64,000 nt of DNA, from NCBI GenBank assembly GCA_017448795.1, contig JAFSKV010000039.1:1-64000 (forward strand), written 5' to 3'. The stretch comes from Synergistaceae bacterium (lineage in GTDB: Bacteria > Synergistota > Synergistia > Synergistales > Aminobacteriaceae). The notes beneath the pieces are model-generated. The model saw only the letters and a list, made by a program, of their open reading frames with translations, made no database searches and was not told the DNA's origin. A program made the position numbers and the translations under genes. Of this stretch, positions 43,253 to 54,200 are shown piece after piece (positions within the stretch are counted from its first letter, which is position 1; the number at the start of each line of letters is the position of its first letter).

Positions 43253-44295
43253 CTCCTAAGCCTCGTGAAAAGTGCCGGGAAATTCCTCTCAACATAACGC
43301 CGAAGCCTTGTCTTCATTCTCCTGCACAGCCCCTTCACCGCCTTCACCAGCCTGTAGCTTATCGGGAAATTGCGCTCCCATGTCCCATTGAAGCTCCTGT
43401 AGTGCTCTGTCTTGTGCCTCGCGATGCCCTCCTGGAACTCGACTGCGTGCTCAAAGAAGCCGGCTCTTTCCGGGTAATGCCTGCGTATGATTGCGCGTAT
43501 GTCGTCCAGGTCCTGGGGCAGCATCGGTGTCGCGCAAGGGAAGACTCTCTTGTCGAACACCCCGGGAAGTGCCATCCACGGACAAAGCAGGCTATCAAAC
43601 AGTCCGCCAGAATACTTCACTGTGTCTTCAGTGATATGGAACGCCCCAATGTTGGAGAAGTGGGGGATGTAGCCTTCGTCAGGAGCTGGCATGATACGGC
43701 AGTCAGTCGCGACATGGCCGTAAAGGTAGCGGCAGGCAAGATCGTCCTCACGCCCGGGCAGGTAAGGCAACGACACGTCATGAAGCACGCACCATGAGCC
43801 GGCCTTCATGTAAGGCAGGACGCAGAGGAAGTTCAGGGTCTCCCATGGGTGGATGTGGGCAGTGTCGAGAACAAGAAGGTCAATGTCGCCCCCTACGCGC
43901 TCAATGTAGCGGGATATGTCGCCGCCACTGTATATCGTCCACTTGCCTTTGAGGTGCGGGAACTCTTCATCGACTAGCCAGCCTGAGAGCCTTTCTGTTT
44001 GTCCGCCGTAATACTTCTCGCAGTAGTCCGCTGAGATGAGCTGTGAGTTGGGAAGGTCGCGTATTGCGTTGAGGATGATGGATGAGCCGCCTCCGCTTGC
44101 GACTCCGACTTCGAGGATTTTCGCGGGCTTGAGGAAGCGCACAATGCCGTTGAGGAAGTAGCGTTCATTTCGCGACATCTCGGAGTAACTCGCAACCTTG
44201 CTGTAGATTTCATCGAGGTATTCGTGTTCGCAGTCCTCAAATTTTACGCGGGCATAGTTCGTCCTGAGTCCTGAGTCCATTATTATTTGGGCCAT
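43231..44295 (-). CDS. class I SAM-dependent methyltransferase (Methyltransf_24-like)
   Basis: A 354-residue protein. SAM-binding motif I is ILEVGVASGGGSSIILNAI; motif II-like LLVLDTAHIHPWETLNFL. The remainder has DCRIMPAPDEGYIPHFSNIGAF and a basic arginine-rich C-terminus (RRMKTRLRRYVERNF). The family includes glycan and secondary-metabolite methylases; substrate unknown. It overlaps the peptidase remnant by 22 bases, and its 3' end appears to have replaced that gene's start. A second methyltransferase lies at 30103. Confidence 0.7.
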   Translation of the reverse strand: MAQIIMDSGLRTNYARVKFEDCEHEYLDEIYSKVASYSEMSRNERYFLNGIVRFLKPAKILEVGVASGGGSSIILNAIRDLPNSQLISADYCEKYYGGQTERLSGWLVDEEFPHLKGKWTIYSGGDISRYIERVGGDIDLLVLDTAHIHPWETLNFLCVLPYMKAGSWCVLHDVSLPYLPGREDDLACRYLYGHVATDCRIMPAPDEGYIPHFSNIGAFHITEDTVKYSGGLFDSLLCPWMALPGVFDKRVFPCATPMLPQDLDDIRAIIRRHYPERAGFFEHAVEFQEGIARHKTEHYRSFNGTWERNFPISYRLVKAVKGLCRRMKTRLRRYVERNFPALFTRLRRWKHRNK

Positions 44296-44326
44296 TCCGA
44301 TTTTGTCAACCGCCTTTCTTCGTGAT

Positions 44327-44358
44327 AAAAATTCCCCCCGCCAATCACGACGAGGGGA
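44327..44358 (-). terminator. intrinsic terminator after hydrogenase operon
   Basis: Minus strand: TTCCCC, 16-base loop, GGGGAA, five T residues, just after the hydrogenase stop. Confidence 0.75.
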
Positions 44359-44379
44359 AAATGTTCCGTTGCTGTCCTG

Positions 44380-46119
44380 CTACTTCCACAGCTCCCAAGC
44401 TGACTGGTCAGTGTGTAGCAGGTGATGAGCCTTTTCTCCGCCCGGCTCACCGAGATACTCCTTGTAGCACTGGACGATTGAGGGGTTCTCGTGGGAGAAG
44501 CGGAGGGTCATCTTCCTGTCCATGTCGAGAAGAATCTTGCCCCTGTCCTGTCCGAGTTCCTGGCCTTCCTCGATGGGCTGACCGCCGCCTCCAGCGCACC
44601 CGGTCGGGCAGGCCATGCACTCGATGAAGTCATACTGAACTTTGCCGCTCTTCACGTCTTCGCATATCTTGCGGATGTTCCCCAGTCCGTGGGCGACTCC
44701 AATCCTCAGCTTCCTTCCGGCAATCTCGAACTCTGTCTCCTTGATGCCGTCATAGTCGCGAACATAGCGGAATGCGTTCGCGTCCGGGTTCTTGCCCGTA
44801 ACAAGATAGTATGCGCTCCTGAGTGCCGCCTCCATGACTCCGCCGGTCGTCCCGAAGATATGACCCGCACCCGAAGCAGTCCCAAGAGGAGCGTCAAATT
44901 CCCCGTCAGCAAGACTCTTCACGTCAATACCTTCCGACCGAATCAGCCTGTCCAGCTCGCGAACCGTCAGCACAACGTCAATGTCCCTCGCGCCCGACGC
45001 GTTCATCGACTCAACGTCGCACTCGTACTTCTTGGCGGTGCAGGGCATGAATGACACGTGATATATCTTGTCGGCCTCGACTCCGAGAATCTGCGCGTAC
45101 CACGTCTTGATGATTGCGCCGAACATCTGCTGGGGTGATTTTGCTGACGACAGGTTAGGCACAAGCTCCGGGAACTCCATCTTGATGAATCTCACCCAGC
45201 CCGGACAGCATGACGTGAACATCGGGAACTTCTCAGATTTCCCTGCCGCAACGTTCTTGAGTTTCTGGACGAACTCGCTTCCTTCCTCCATGATTGTGAG
45301 GTCGGCGGAAAAATCCGTGTCGAAAACGTAGTTGAACCCGACAGCCCTCAACGCAGACGCGAGCCTTTCAGCTGTGGCTTCCTCGTGAGTGAGTCCTAAC
45401 TGCTCGCCCCATGACGTTCTGACAGCAGGAGCAACCGACGCAATCATGATCTTGTCGCCGGCCGCAAAAGCATCACGCACCTTCTGTGTGTCATCACGTT
45501 CAACCAACGCACCGACCGGGCAATGTGTGATGCACTGTCCGCAGATTGTACAGTGTACTTCGGGGTCTGTGATTTCATGGCCGCCTGTTACTCCGACTGT
45601 TGTCCTTGAGCCTGACTTGGCGATGTCCCACACGTTCATCTGCTGGACTTTCTCGCAGATCTGAACACAGCGCATACACTTTATGCACTTGTCATCGTTC
45701 CTGATGAGCGGAAAATCACTGTTCCACCTGAACGCCGCAATATCCTCGTGGTAAGGGAAGGTGTTAATGCCGAGGTCGTTTGCTGTCCTCTGAAGCTCGC
45801 AGTTCCCGGAGCGCACGCACTCAGGGCATCTCGCGTTGTGCTGTGAGAGGATTAACTCAACGTTGACCCTTCTGGCCTGGCGGACTTTCGGGGATTTGGT
45901 GATAATCTTCATGCCTTCCTGTACGATTGTGTTGCAGGAGGACACGAGCCTGTCCTGCCCCTCGATTTCGACGACGCAGACACGGCACGCTCCGATTTCG
46001 TTCACCTTCTTGAGGTAGCACAAATGCGGAATGGTTATGTGGTTGAGTTTTGCGGCCTCAAGTATCGTTGTGTTTTCGGGTACTTGTATCGCCTTGCCGT
46101 TGATTGTCGCGTTTACCAT
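44380..46119 (-). CDS. [FeFe]-hydrogenase catalytic subunit, NuoG-like N-terminus
   Basis: A 579-residue hydrogenase that interconverts protons and H2. Order of domains: a [2Fe-2S] domain (CYLKKVNEIGACRVC), a His/Cys cluster (HNARCPECVRSGNC), two [4Fe-4S] ferredoxin motifs (CIKCMRCVQICEKV and CTICGQCITHCPVGA), then the H-cluster motifs TSCCPGWV (L1), MPCTAKKYE (L2) and ECMACPTGCAGGGGQP (L3), and the small-subunit-like tail with YKEYLGEPGGEKAHHLLHT. All cluster ligands are present. The cytoplasmic M2/M3 type; partnered with a GltD-type flavoprotein, hence probably NAD(P)H-linked. 7-base overlap with its partner gene. Confidence 0.95.
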   Translation of the reverse strand: MVNATINGKAIQVPENTTILEAAKLNHITIPHLCYLKKVNEIGACRVCVVEIEGQDRLVSSCNTIVQEGMKIITKSPKVRQARRVNVELILSQHNARCPECVRSGNCELQRTANDLGINTFPYHEDIAAFRWNSDFPLIRNDDKCIKCMRCVQICEKVQQMNVWDIAKSGSRTTVGVTGGHEITDPEVHCTICGQCITHCPVGALVERDDTQKVRDAFAAGDKIMIASVAPAVRTSWGEQLGLTHEEATAERLASALRAVGFNYVFDTDFSADLTIMEEGSEFVQKLKNVAAGKSEKFPMFTSCCPGWVRFIKMEFPELVPNLSSAKSPQQMFGAIIKTWYAQILGVEADKIYHVSFMPCTAKKYECDVESMNASGARDIDVVLTVRELDRLIRSEGIDVKSLADGEFDAPLGTASGAGHIFGTTGGVMEAALRSAYYLVTGKNPDANAFRYVRDYDGIKETEFEIAGRKLRIGVAHGLGNIRKICEDVKSGKVQYDFIECMACPTGCAGGGGQPIEEGQELGQDRGKILLDMDRKMTLRFSHENPSIVQCYKEYLGEPGGEKAHHLLHTDQSAWELWK

Positions 46120-47969
46120 TTCACTTCACGCCCCTCTCTGAATTTTCCGAAGCCGTAGTAGTCGCAACGCAGGCACCTGTTCGACTCCTGCTCCATTTCC
46201 TCCTGTGTCATTCCCTTTTCGACCAGCTCGAAATCGTGAATCCTCTGGTCAATCGGACGCTCGCGCATCTTCACACGTCCGCAGGCAGGCCTGTTGTGTG
46301 GCACCGGGTCAGGAATCTCAACAGGAAGCGTGATAGGATGGTGGAAGCCGAGGTACTCATCGATGTTGGCGGCGGCAACTTTTCCTGCGGCGATTGCGCG
46401 GATGACGGTGGCCGGGCCTGACACGCAGTCGCCCCCGGAGAACACGCCCTCCATCTTGTCGCCCTTGACCTGCTCGCTGTCGAACGCCTCAATGCATCCC
46501 CACTTCACGGCGATACCTGACTGCTCAAAGTTGTAGCTGTCGATGCCCTGGCCGATTGCGACAACGATAACGTCCGCCTCAATCCTGATAGGCTCGGCTG
46601 AAGCGTCTTTCGGAGCGGGGCGGCCTCCCTTGATGTTGGAGATCATCTGCTGCTTAACCCAGAGGGCTTTTGCTTTCCCGTCATCACCGACTTCAACCTT
46701 AAGCGGCGCAGCAAGCTCCAGAATCTCGCACCCTTCAACCTCCGTAGCCTCGACTTCCTCAGCCAGCGCTGTCATGTCATCCTTGCGCCTTCTGTAAGCG
46801 AGGGTAACCTTGTCCGCGTTGAGCCTGAGTGATGACCTTGCGCAGTCCATAGCGACATTTCCGCCGCCCACAACGACAACCTTCTTGCCCGTGAAGTTCG
46901 GGAAGTCCTCATCGCCGATTCTGCGGAGGAGTTCTACTGCTGACATGACTCCCTTTGCGTCCTCGCCGGGAATCTTGAGGGTCTTGTCCGTGTGCGCTCC
47001 GATTGCGATATAAACCGCGTCAAACTGCTCGCGCAACTTCGACAGCGGGAAGTCCGGGCCTCCTACTGATACTTCCTTGTGTACTTTGATGTCTCCAGCC
47101 GTGAGCAATGTCTCGATTTCCTCGTGGAGAACCTCACGCGGGAGTCTATATGACGGGATTCCGTAACGCAGCATTCCGCCGAGCCTCTTTCTCTGCTCGA
47201 AGATCTCCACGCTGTGGCCCATCATTCCGAGATAGTAGGCCGCTGAAATTCCGCTTGGGCCTCCTCCGATTATGGCTACCTTCTTGCCCGTAGCGGGGGC
47301 TGCCTTCTCGCCCTCACGGTATACCGGGACATGTCCGGCGTGGTCAATAGCGTAGAGCTTGAGGCCTCTGATGTTGATTGCGTCGTCGACCATTCTCCTG
47401 CGGCATTTGTTCTCGCAGGGATGCTCGCAGACCATAGCGCAGACTGACGGGAACGGGTTGTCCTTGCGGATGAGCCTGACAGCATCGGCATAACGTCCGG
47501 CGTTCACGAGTGCGATATAGCCGGGTATGTCGACGTGGGCGGGGCATAACGTAACGCACGGTACGGCTCTGAATCCCTCTGAAGCGCACTGATGGCCTTT
47601 CGCGTGTGCGACGTAATCATCACGGAATCCCTTCACGCCCTTCAAGACCATGTTGGCGGCCTCGTAGCCTATTGCGCAGTCGGCAGATGTGGAGATTGTC
47701 TCGGCTGTCTTCTCGATGGTCTCGACGGTCTTCATGTTGCCTTTTCCGTCAATGAGGTCGTCGATGAGGCGTTCGAGCTGTGGGAGACCTACGCGGCAGG
47801 GTACACACTTTCCGCAGGTCTGGGCGGCGCAGACTTTGATGTAGCTGCTGGCAATGTCAAGCGGACAGACATCGGGCGGCGCGCCTGTGATTCTCCGTTC
47901 GAGATCCTTGTGAAGCGACTCAACGGCGGCCTGAGCTTTTGTCTCATTCGTAATGCTAAGTCGACTCAA
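46113..47969 (-). CDS. NuoF-type [4Fe-4S] domain fused to GltD-like NAD(P)H:acceptor oxidoreductase
   Basis: A 618-residue fusion. The first 120 residues contain the NADH-dehydrogenase 51 kDa C-terminal iron-sulfur motif CGKCVPCRVGLPQLERLIDDL. The rest is a glutamate-synthase small-subunit-like flavoprotein with N-terminal iron-sulfur motif (VPCVTLCPAHVDIPGYI, VCAMVCEHPCENKCRRR) and two dinucleotide folds (VAIIGGGPSGISAAYYLG; VVVVGGGNVAMDCARS). Known [FeFe]-hydrogenase types pair with GltD-like subunits to link H2 production to NADPH or to bifurcation. The NuoF FMN and NADH domains are absent. It is upstream of, and overlaps, the hydrogenase gene. Confidence 0.92.
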   Translation of the reverse strand: MSRLSITNETKAQAAVESLHKDLERRITGAPPDVCPLDIASSYIKVCAAQTCGKCVPCRVGLPQLERLIDDLIDGKGNMKTVETIEKTAETISTSADCAIGYEAANMVLKGVKGFRDDYVAHAKGHQCASEGFRAVPCVTLCPAHVDIPGYIALVNAGRYADAVRLIRKDNPFPSVCAMVCEHPCENKCRRRMVDDAINIRGLKLYAIDHAGHVPVYREGEKAAPATGKKVAIIGGGPSGISAAYYLGMMGHSVEIFEQRKRLGGMLRYGIPSYRLPREVLHEEIETLLTAGDIKVHKEVSVGGPDFPLSKLREQFDAVYIAIGAHTDKTLKIPGEDAKGVMSAVELLRRIGDEDFPNFTGKKVVVVGGGNVAMDCARSSLRLNADKVTLAYRRRKDDMTALAEEVEATEVEGCEILELAAPLKVEVGDDGKAKALWVKQQMISNIKGGRPAPKDASAEPIRIEADVIVVAIGQGIDSYNFEQSGIAVKWGCIEAFDSEQVKGDKMEGVFSGGDCVSGPATVIRAIAAGKVAAANIDEYLGFHHPITLPVEIPDPVPHNRPACGRVKMRERPIDQRIHDFELVEKGMTQEEMEQESNRCLRCDYYGFGKFREGREVKW

Positions 47970-48027
47970 TATAGATTCACTCCCTCGTTGATTTCTGTGG
48001 AAAAAATTTTACCCCTTGGATGCGACA

Positions 48028-48033
48028 ATTATA
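48028..48033 (-). promoter_or_regulatory. -10 element of hydrogenase operon
   Basis: A perfect TATAAT on the minus strand about 60 bases before the flavoprotein start; no good -35 was identified. Confidence 0.4.
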
Positions 48034-48067
48034 CTATTGATTCCTGTTACAAACATGAGAGATTACG

Positions 48068-48105
48068 GCAAAAAAAGCAGGGCAAGGAAACTTTCTCCCT
48101 GTCCT
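48068..48105 (-). terminator. intrinsic terminator after the giant-protein operon
   Basis: Minus strand: CAGGG, 14-base loop, CCCTG, C and seven T residues, about 25 bases after the stop of the 43-codon ORF. Confidence 0.75.
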
Positions 48106-48130
48106 GTCGTGTCATGTTGAGTGTTGCGTC

Positions 48131-48262
48131 CTAGTACAGGCCTTGTGAGCTTGGCAACGACCGAAGAGGCATCCTTGAGTCGCTGGCCGTGATTATGTCC
48201 GAGTCCGTGAAGCCTATCACTTCAGCTTCCGGGGCTGTGTACTCTTTCTTTGCGTCCATCAT
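48131..48262 (-). CDS. 43-residue small protein behind giant surface protein
   Basis: Too short for normal ORF calling. ATG ATG at 48262/48259 follows GAGGGGGTG at about 5 bases, 10 bases after the giant gene's stop, with a terminator downstream. The sequence begins MMDAKKEYTAPEAEVIGFTD and continues SDIITASDSRMPLRS to QGLY. The Y..P..EVI.F...D.IT.S pattern is, from memory, common to short leader-like peptides in clostridia whose function is unknown and which resemble RiPP precursors. No cysteine or modifying enzyme is seen here. Co-transcription with the giant protein is the main support. Confidence 0.6.
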   Translation of the reverse strand: MMDAKKEYTAPEAEVIGFTDSDIITASDSRMPLRSLPSSQGLY

Positions 48263-48272
48263 GTTCACCCCC

Positions 48273-51200
48273 TCAGTCCTTGTATTCGTCAGGCCGGTTG
48301 TTCCTGTAGGTCATGTTAGCGTCCCAGTAACGATAGATTGCTGTTACCGCCCGCTTCATGGCCTGGTCGCTGTCGTGAATTGCGGATTGAACGTAGGACA
48401 TGGCCGACACCTCAACGTTAAAGCTGACATCCCCGGTAACAACCGTGAACGTGTGCTTGTCCGCGAGCCTGTGCGCTGAAATGTTGCTGACACGTGCAAC
48501 GTACTTGCCGCTCTCAAGGCTGGCCTCCGTGCTCTTCCCGTCAACAGACACAGAGACGCTCCCGGTGTAATCGCTCTTGGGAGTCAGGCAGACTTCCAGC
48601 GTTGTGGCCGCGTCAAGAACGAGCGTGTAGTTCACCTTCTCAATCCCGGAATCGTCAGGGATCGTGTAGCTTATGGCATCACTTGCTGTGTCATTGCTCA
48701 CCGTGTTGAAGTCCGTGCTGTCGAAATCGTTGGCCGCCTCAATCTTCGCGTGTTTGACTCCGATTGTCCAGCCGTTGTAGTCCGCAAGAACAGGCTGTAC
48801 GTAGCTTCCGTAATCCTTGATGCTAGCGGCGAGTTCCCTCGTGTCCTCAGAAATAGTCTCGTCGCTCATAATGTCATCAAGGTACGTTACCGCCGTGTAT
48901 GTGTGCTGAACTGTCTGACCGTCGCCGTAATTGAGCGTGGCTGTGATCTTGTCCGCCATCTGCACGGAGCTGAAGTAGCAGTTGTAGCCGTAGAGTGTGT
49001 AGCTGTTCTGCGTGATGGTCTCGGCGTATTTCTGCCCCTGCTCGTTCACTGAGGTGTCCCCGCTAACGCTGAAGTCAACCGTGCAGTCTTCCGGCGAATA
49101 CGCGTCAGGAATGTACACGTAGAACATCATGTTGAGCTGTCCGCTTAGTATGAGCTGGTGCAGCGCGAATTGCGGCGCGTCTTCATCATCTGGGATCCAG
49201 CCGGATTTTGTCCACGTTGCTGTGTACGAGCGGTTTCCTGTTGAGCCTGTCTTGACTGTTACGGTCGTTGTGGCCTCGGTGAGGTCTGTCCCTGTCCAGC
49301 CTGAGAACGTGAAACCCTTGCGCGTGGGATTGTTTAGGGTGAAGTCTGCTGACTCTATGGTGTAAGTTGCGGGGTTGTTCTGACCGTCAGCAAGAGAACC
49401 GTCAGCAAGGTCATAAGTGATTGTGTACACTGCGGCCGTCCACTGGGCATAGAGCGTTACAGTTCCTTTGTCCTGTGATGTGAGGCCTGAGACTTCCTCG
49501 CCGTCAGTGTAGCTTGAGCCGCTTCCGTCCTTCTTTGTGTTCCAGCCCGCGAACTCATAGCCTGTTATCGGCGTGTAGGTGTTCGTGAGGAGGGCAGTTG
49601 CCACATCATAGGAGAGTCCCTGACTCCTCGTGTAACCTGTGCCGTTGTTCGCGTCAAACGTTACTGTGTAGGTGTTGGCTGTCCACGTGGCTGTGTAATC
49701 GCGGCTTCCTGTTGACCCGGCCGGGATTGTTACATCCGTGCTGACTGAAGTTAAGCCCGTTCCTGTCCACCCGGCGAAGTTGTAGCCTGTACGTGTCGGA
49801 TTCGTCAGCTTGAATGTTGCTGTCTCAACGGTGTAGCTTGCCGGGTTGCCCGGGTCTGTTACGTCATTGCTGCCGAGGTCGTAACTTATCGGGTAAGAGA
49901 CAACCTGCCACGTTGCTTTGTAATCACGGTTGCCTGTCGATCCTTTCGCGATTGTTACAGTTGCTACCGCCGCATCAAGGCTCGTCCCCGTCCACCCGGC
50001 AAAGTCATACCCTGTACGCACCGGGTTGTTCAGCGTGAATGTTTCGGTGTTGACATCGTAGCTTGTGGGGTTGGTCTGGCCGTCGGGCAAATCACCGCTG
50101 GCGAGGTCATACGATATTGTGTAGGTTTCCGCCGTGAACACCGCGCTTATTGTTACGTTTGACGGGTTGGACGGCATCTCAAGCGTGTACGTATCAGCCG
50201 ATTCTGTCGACATGAGTATTCCTACGTCAGCAGAGTAATTCGACGCTCCGTAACCAGTCTCGGAAGTAATCCCGCCTGTGATTGTCAGGATGAGAATATC
50301 GCTTGCGCCCGCGTAAACCGTCCCGTCATGAGCGAGTCCCTTCGTGCTTTCGTCAGCAAGAGCAACTGTTATCCCTGTGTCCGCGCTCACCGTGAAGCCC
50401 TGCTTGCCCTGGCTGGTGTAGTTCTCGTTGTCGAAGGCCATGGTGTAGTAGCTGTTGGTGATTGTGCCTCCGCCGTAGGAGAATGAGTAGCTGAAGTCAG
50501 GATTGCTTGTGATTTCAGCGGGTGCGAACAGAGAGTCCGTGATTTTTGTCGTCGTTCTGTTTCCTCTGTCTCCTACGAAGCCGCCCCATGTGTCTGTTTT
50601 CTCGCCTAGAATCTTTCCGCTGAACACACAACCCTCAACCGTGAGAGTCGTGCTTGCCGACTGTTCCGCGACAAACCCGCCGTGAGATCCTTCACCGTCA
50701 ACCGAGCTGTCAATTGTTGCGCTGACGTTGCAGTTCTCGATTGTAGTTGTGCCTTTTGACTGGCCGATTAACCCGGCGGCATGTGGTGCGCTCGTCCTGA
50801 TAGTTCCGGCGACGTTGAAGTTCTTGATTGTTGCCGTGCTTGACGTTGAACGGAACGGGGCTGTGTACTCTGTGCTTGAGTCGAAGCTGACCGTCAGAGT
50901 GTGGCCTTGTCCGTCGAATGTCCCGGAGAAGTCGCCGCTAAGGATGGTTGTTACCGGGCTGGTTTCCGTGCCTATGTCTGCGCTGAGTCTCAGGAACTTT
51001 CCGCTGAAGCTGTTCCACGTTGCTGTGTCCCCAATAGCCCTAGCGAGCAATTCCCAGCCGTCCGAGCCGCTGATGATGTAGGGCTTCTCCTGTGAGCCGT
51101 CGGGAACGTAGCCGTCAGAATAACCGAAAGCCGCGAGATCCTCCCAGTGAGCGGTATAAGTCCTGTCGCCCGAAGAGCCTGCGGGGATTGTTACTGTGTG

Positions 51201-54200
51201 GGTCGCAACGTCTATGCTTGTCCCGGTCCATCCTGTGAAGGTGAAGCCGTCCTTTGTTGGGTTGTTCAGCGTGATAGCCCCTGAGTTGAGCGTGTAGGTT
51301 GTGGGGTTATCGGCCTCGAATGCCGCGCCCTCGACTCCCGCGTAAGTTATCGTGAAGGCGTGAATGTCCCAGCTTGCAACGTAGCTTCTGTGTCCTGTCG
51401 AGCCTTGTGCGATTGTTACGGTCTCTGTTGCCGCGTCAAGGCTTGTCCCTGTCCAGCCGACGAAATCGTAGCCCGTCCGTATTGGGTTGGCCAGCTTGAA
51501 GTCATGGGAGTCTACCGTGTAGCTCTCCGGGTTGTCTTCTGAGACTGTGCCGCCTGCAAGGTCATAGCTGATTGTGTAGACGACAATATCCCAGCTTGCG
51601 GTGTAATTTCTGTTGCCTGTTGAGCCAGTCGGAATCGTTACGTCCGTGCTGAGTCCGGCATCAATGCTTGTTCCTTCCCAGCCCTTGAACGTGTAACCTG
51701 CCCTTGTCGGGTTGTTCAGCGTGAAGGTAGCGGTCGTTACGTCATAGCTTGTTGGGTTGGGAGTGTCTCCTGAGACTCCGCCGTTGAGGTTGTAGGTTAT
51801 CGTGTATGACACAGTACCCCAGTTCGCGTTGTATGTGCGGTTGCCTGTTGACCCCTTCGCAATAGTTACGGTTGTCTGAGGCGTTGTAGCGTCATTGCTC
51901 CCGGTCCATCCTGTGAACGTATAGCCTGCCTTGTCGGGACTCTTGAGCGTGAATGTCGCGGTCGTTACGTCATAGCTTGTTGGGTTGTCAGGCGATGCAG
52001 CACCCTCAAGCCCGGTGTAATCGATTGAGTAGACGATGATGTTCCACTGCGCATATAGATTCACGTTGGCTTTGTCTGCTGAGGTGAGATTCACGACTTT
52101 CTGCTTATCCTCGTAGCTCGTCCCGCTGCCGTCAGCCTGAGTGTTCCAAGCCGTGAAGCTGTAACCCGTCCTTGTGTAGGCGTTTGGCGTAAGGTCTTGT
52201 GAGACATCGTAGCTGAGAATCTGAAACGACATAGTACCCGTGATAGCGTCAGATCCGCCGTTGGAGTTGAAGATTACGGTGTAGGTGTGAGCTGTCCACG
52301 TTGCAGAGTACTTGCGGTCGCCTGTTGAGCCTGTGGCGATTGTTACTGTGGCAGTGGCTGACACTGAGTCCCCGCTGACCCAGCCCGCGAATGTGTAGCC
52401 TGTTTTTGTCGGGTTAGTCAGAGTGATGTTGTCGGACTCTACTGTGTACGTTGTGGGATTAGCCGAGACAGTTCCGCCGGCGAGGTCGTAACTTATCGTG
52501 TACGTGATGAGCTTCCAGTTTGCCGTGTAGCTTCTGTTGCCCGTCGAACCCTTCTCGATTCTTACGTCCTTGCTTGTGCTTACGTCATTGCTTCCCGTCC
52601 AGCCCGTGAACGTGTAACCCGTCTTGGTGGGATTGGTCAGGGTGATGGTTGCAGTGTTCACGTCATAGCTTGTCGGGTTGGTGCTTCCCGTTACGTCTCC
52701 GCTGTAAGTGATGGTGTACTTGTTGATGTTCCACTGAGCATAGAGAGTAACAACACCCTTATCTTCAGACGTGAGGTTATTGACACTTTGCTTGTCGCTG
52801 TAATTACTTCCCTTGTCATCAGACCATTTGTCGAAGCTGTACCCTGTCCGCGTGAAATTGTTATCAGTGAGGGCTTGCGCGGTGTTGTAGGTGAAAGTCT
52901 GGTTCGACATAGTGCCAGTTCCGCCGTTAGCGTTGAACACAACAGTGTAGGTGTTGGCTCTGAAGTGCGCTGTGTAGCTCCTGTTGCCTGTTGAGCCCTT
53001 CGTGATGGTTACGGTTGTCTGCTTGGTGTTGTCGTCGCTAAGTGTCCAGCCCTCGAACGTGTAGCCTGTCTTGGTTGGATTATCCAGCTTGATGTCAGCG
53101 GACTCTACTGTGTAGCTCTTGGGGTTATTCTCCGCACCAGTTGCATCACTGCTTACGGTGTAAGAGATGGTGTACATGATACTCTTCCACTTAGCATAGA
53201 GCGTTACAACCCCTTTGTCCGCAGAAGTGAGGTTCTGGACTTTCTGGCCGTTCGTGTAATCCGTCCCGTTTCCGTCATTCTGTGTGTTCCATCCCATGAA
53301 GTCATAGCCTGACCGGGTGTAGGAGTTTGCTGTGAGGTCTTGCGAGGCCGCATCATAGGTCAAACTCATATCCCGCATACTGCCTGTTCCCTTATTGGAA
53401 TCGAACACTACGGAGTAGGTATGCGCCTGCCATGTTGCTGTGTAGTCCCGGCTTCCCGTTGAGCCTGCCGGAATAGTTACGTCCGTGCTTGCTGACGAGA
53501 GTCCCGTCCCGGTCCACCCGGTGAATGTGTAGCCTGTCTTCGTTGGAGCTGTCAGGGTGATTGCGTCAGAAGTAACCATGTATGTTGTGGGATTTGGTGT
53601 TGCTACTGTTCCGCCGTCTAAGTCATAGCTTATAGCGTAAGTGATGATGTCCCAGCTTGCCTTGTAGTTGCGATTGCCCGTTGACCCATTCGGAATAGTT
53701 ACGTCCGTGCTTGCTGACGTTATGGCCGTCCCGGTCCACCCGGTGAATGTGTAGCCTGTTTTCGTGGGGTTGGTCAGCTTGATGGACAATGTCGTAACGT
53801 CATAGCTTGTAGGGTTGAGCTTGTCTCCTGAGATGCCGCCGTCAAGATTGTAGCTTATCGTGTAGACATCCTTCGAGAAGCCCGCGCTCACAATAACATT
53901 CCCCGCAAGAGTCGCGTCTATCGTCAGGGTATATTTGCTGTCATTGCTCGTGAGAGTCCCTGTGCTTACGGTGTAGCCCGTGAACTTGTAGCCAGTCATG
54001 GGGGTATTCCCGCCGCTGATTTCGAGGGTTACCGTATCATTTGCGCCCACGTAAATCTTCTTGTCGTACGAGAGTCCGCTCACATTTGCCGCATCAAGCG
54101 AGACCGTTATCCCCGCATCAACGCTGAGACCTTCCGGCACTGAGGCATCACCGCTGACGATATAGCCCTGCTTGCCCTGTTCAGTCCCGAACGCCTGCGT

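Noticed and set aside
50503-50685. Many plus-strand frames opposite the giant gene
   Set aside because: They are shadows of the repeat codons and have no start signals.
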